Assembly (NCBI GenBank): GCA_033391075.1
Contig: JAWPMV010000001.1
Span: 62,001-126,000, forward strand
Direction of reading: 5' to 3'
Source: Bacteroidia bacterium
Lineage (GTDB): Bacteria > Bacteroidota > Bacteroidia > J057
DNA length: 64,000 bases
Part shown: in pieces, positions 61,798-64,000 of the stretch
Layout of the letters: the number at the start of each line of letters is the position of its first letter
Numbering within the stretch: the first letter of the stretch is position 1
Program-made: the position numbers and the translations under genes
The notes under the pieces: model-generated
Seen by the model: only the letters and a program-made list of their open reading frames with translations
Databases searched by the model: none
Told to the model about the DNA's origin: nothing

Positions 61798-64000
61798 TTA
61801 TTTTGCCCAATACTTCTTTAAGGGGAGGAAACCAGAAACAGTTATACGTTTTTCAAGCAACATCTGTATATGATCATAATTCAACCTATCCTTGCCAGGA
61901 TCAACATAGTTAAGTTTTTTAAGTTTTAATAAAGGAGTAAGGTCAATGTCAGATGTATTTCCAAGGTAAATTGTCTCTAATTCTTGGAGGTTTGAAAGAG
62001 GGGAGAGATCCTTTACGGAAGAGTATACAAGATGTAATTCTTTTAATTGTTTCAACTCTGAAAGAGGAGATAGATCCTCTACCTCAATGGAATTAAGATT
62101 TAAATATTCAAGGTGTATAAGTCCAGAAAGGGGGGAAAGATCTCTTAATCGATAGAGGTAGGCATCTAAACTTGGTTCAAGTTCTAAGTGCCTTAAATTC
62201 TTAAGCTTAGAAAGGGTTGAAAAATTTTTTACTTTTGTATTATACAGGTTAAGGTATTGTAATTGTTCCATCTTTGAGAGGAAAGAAAGATCTATATATA
62301 CATCATCTACTAATGTTATTGTGACCCCTGAACCCTGCTTTCTTGTTTTCTTGTCTGCATCTAAAAAGCGAATATCTAAATGTTTAAGGTTATATAACTC
62401 TGATAAAGGGGAAATATCTAATACTTCTGTAAAAGATAGGTCTAATGATTCCAAATTTTGAAGATTTGAAATAGGAGAGATATCAAGCGTAAATTCGTGC
62501 GCAGCTCGCCTCAGGTCAAGGAGTTTTAATCCATTAAGTTCGCCTAATTTGGTCAGATCAAAAATTGGTGGCCGAATCACATTACTGTATCCACCTCGAG
62601 TGTAATGTTTCGCTTTTGCCCACTTCTCAGCTAGGTCCCAATTTTTAGGCTCCTTAAATAAGGGATAAAATTCTCCACCTTCAATATCTATCCCTTCAAT
62701 CTCAGCGTCAAGAATACTCCTATTTACTCTTGCATTAGTAATGGTAGCGTGCTTAAGATTGCATTTTCTTAAATCCGCAAAGATAAAATCAACATTTGGA
62801 AGATAAGCGTGTGATAGGTCTTCTCCAGCGAGGATATCAGGATCCATCTTTAGTAGGATATTTGCTGCATTGCTTCCCATCCATTTATATTTATCCTTCT
62901 TATTACTCTCTTTTATAAGCTCGAGGAGCTTGCCTTTTTGGGGATTCAATCCTCTAATAAAAACATTAAGTTCTTCTGTTAATTTAGTCCTAGAAAAATA
63001 GTCTAATTCTTTATTATTGATCTCCTTTACAAATTTTCTAGCAGTAAGGTAATCTCTGAAAGATTTATGTGAGATCCTGAAACGCTCATTGCCTTCATTT
63101 ATCAAAAACGAAAAGGTTAAAAATTCATTTAGGTATTTTTGATATTCCCACTCTCTTTTTATGTCAAAATAAGATTTTAATTCTAACTCATCTTCTAGTA
63201 GTGGCACTTCAAAATAAAGTGTATCGTTCATATGCATCCAAGCGGAAAGTTTCTCAAGAATTTCTATTCGTTCGCCTTGGGAAATTTTAAACGGGATTTC
63301 CGTATCTTTTCTATCAAGTTCAGAAGTGATTGCCTCCTCATATAAATCGGTTGCCTTTATAGATTCCTGGTCTTTCTTGTTTTTAATGGCGCCTTCTAAA
63401 TGATCAATAATAATCTGTAGTAAAACAGGGCGGGAGGCCAAATCTTTTAATCCTGGTATCTTTTGTATTTGTCTCCATCTTTCTTCTGGATTCTTATCAT
63501 GACTTTTTAAATACTGCCTGATTTGTTTATCATTAAAACTATTCAAATGAAGAAAGGGTAAATCTTTTTCTTGTTCCACTAAGAAGGTGTTCCAACGTTC
63601 TTTATCCGATGAAAAATATTCTTGTCTTACAGTCAAAATTATTTTTGACTTTGAATGGCTACTAATTAATCCCTTTATTTTAAGATAATTAGTACGTTTT
63701 TTACTACTATCAATCTCTTGGGTCATTTCATCAAATCCATCTAGAATAAGCAAAAACTCTCCAGAATTAAGTTTCTCTTTAAACCGATCCAAACTGAGAT
63801 CTTTGATAGCTTTATTGTTAAGCTGTTTAAGTATAAATCCGTCCATACTTTCCTCAAAGTCCCTCAGAGTGAAATAAAATGGAATCGGCTGCTTATAACA
63901 TTGAAATATTTGGTTCTCTCTATCTATCTCTAGATGATTATGAGCTAATTGATGGGTCAAATATTCAGAAAAAGTGGTTTTACCTGTTCCATATTCTCCT
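61798..64000 (-). CDS. NACHT-type STAND NTPase with pentapeptide-like and leucine-rich repeats (bacterial NLR-like), 5' end outside window
   Basis: The frame is open to the window end. The visible N-terminal part starts in Walker A GEYGTGKTTFSEYL (63998 downwards), Walker B LLILDGFDEMT, and the NACHT-type sensor region ILTVRQEY. A winged-helix and helical segment follows (LASRPVLLQIIIDHLEG, RISHKSFRDYLTARKFV). Then come pentapeptide-like A(D/N)L units at about 62670-62850 and, from about 62560 to 61830, at least six 22-residue leucine-rich repeats built on DLSPLSxLxxLxxLxL. Such proteins are bacterial homologues of NLR immune receptors. The effector domain at the N-terminus lies outside the window, so the killing mechanism cannot be read. 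AT-rich like the other cargo. Confidence 0.85.
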   Translation of the reverse strand, partial: GEYGTGKTTFSEYLTHQLAHNHLEIDRENQIFQCYKQPIPFYFTLRDFEESMDGFILKQLNNKAIKDLSLDRFKEKLNSGEFLLILDGFDEMTQEIDSSKKRTNYLKIKGLISSHSKSKIILTVRQEYFSSDKERWNTFLVEQEKDLPFLHLNSFNDKQIRQYLKSHDKNPEERWRQIQKIPGLKDLASRPVLLQIIIDHLEGAIKNKKDQESIKATDLYEEAITSELDRKDTEIPFKISQGERIEILEKLSAWMHMNDTLYFEVPLLEDELELKSYFDIKREWEYQKYLNEFLTFSFLINEGNERFRISHKSFRDYLTARKFVKEINNKELDYFSRTKLTEELNVFIRGLNPQKGKLLELIKESNKKDKYKWMGSNAANILLKMDPDILAGEDLSHAYLPNVDFIFADLRKCNLKHATITNARVNRSILDAEIEGIDIEGGEFYPLFKEPKNWDLAEKWAKAKHYTRGGYSNVIRPPIFDLTKLGELNGLKLLDLRRAAHEFTLDISPISNLQNLESLDLSFTEVLDISPLSELYNLKHLDIRFLDADKKTRKQGSGVTITLVDDVYIDLSFLSKMEQLQYLNLYNTKVKNFSTLSKLKNLRHLELEPSLDAYLYRLRDLSPLSGLIHLEYLNLNSIEVEDLSPLSELKQLKELHLVYSSVKDLSPLSNLQELETIYLGNTSDIDLTPLLKLKKLNYVDPGKDRLNYDHIQMLLEKRITVSGFLPLKKYWAK

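Larger units (their letters stand above)
52500..64000. mobile_element. tRNA-associated integrated genomic island with defence cargo (one end only)
   Basis: Evidence: tRNA-Met gene, then a tyrosine recombinase in the same direction, a 13-bp tandem repeat between them, a visible drop in GC from about 53.7 kb, an IS3 remnant, and consecutive genes whose families are antiphage systems. The distal attachment repeat of the tRNA 3' end was not found within the window, so the island continues beyond 64000 or the copy is too diverged. Confidence 0.65.

Noticed and set aside
61585-61821. 78-residue plus-strand open frame near the IS3 remnant
   Set aside because: Low-complexity hydrophobic residues, overlaps the end of the NACHT gene, no sign of a real gene.
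53720-64000. Second copy of the tRNA 3' end (distal attachment site)
   Set aside because: Searched by eye for the CTCCCCCCTGCGCCA end and found none in the window.

Overview
The window comes from a chromosome of a Bacteroidota bacterium, probably a Cytophagia- or Saprospiria-like free-living lineage; the sequence alone does not fix the genus. Supporting signs are: a very large secreted subtilase with a type IX secretion (T9SS) C-terminal sorting domain, many SPII lipoproteins and short Sec signals ending in A/SQ, starts without clear Shine-Dalgarno sequences, and TTTG / TAnnTTTG promoters (a very clean one precedes the tRNA gene). From 1 to about 52.5 kb the base composition is even and the genes look like core or lineage-typical content.

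Layout. 1-6 kb: small membrane protein, lipoprotein and giant T9SS protease. 6.2-8.4 kb: a sigma-54 activator with an N-terminal Rossmann domain, followed by three copies of a TGTGTCAT-N2-ATGACACA palindrome and a thioredoxin-like gene without the CxxC. 8.5-13.5 kb: a carbohydrate oxidation group (aldo/keto reductase, LamG lipoprotein, Gfo/Idh/MocA dehydrogenase, SMP-30 lactonase, PfkB kinase). 13.6-36 kb: a dense set of secreted or envelope enzymes for peptide and N-acyl-amino-acid scavenging (gamma-glutamyltransferase, three M20 hydrolases, D-aminoacylase family, RidA plus PLP dehydratase, serine hydrolase, M1 aminopeptidase), interleaved with a caspase-like protein and hypotheticals. 36-44 kb: phosphatase, GntP permease, DenD-like dehydrogenase and SDR, divergent from an alkaline-phosphatase-like protein, an FAD oxidoreductase and a phosphonatase-like HAD, which together suggest organophosphonate or sugar-acid use. 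44-52.4 kb: acyl-CoA synthetase, a BlaI/M56 signalling operon with three operator palindromes, paired PH-domain membrane proteins and a TPR membrane protein.

52.4-64 kb: a tRNA-Met gene followed by a tyrosine recombinase and AT-rich genes, which I read as one end of an integrated genomic island. Its cargo looks like antiphage defence: a subtilase/AAA pair resembling IetAS but arranged convergently, a fused ABC-ATPase/TOPRIM protein resembling fused PARIS or OLD, an IS3 remnant joined to a membrane/zinc-finger protein, and a NACHT ATPase with pentapeptide-like and leucine-rich repeats that runs off the window. The second end of the island is not in the window.

Two sequence-level patterns span the core part: a family of five intergenic elements (GTGTTC-rich, CGTATT-containing) that each sit directly 3' of a gene in the same orientation relative to it, and several strong palindromes near regulator genes. 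No rRNA and no CRISPR array were seen.
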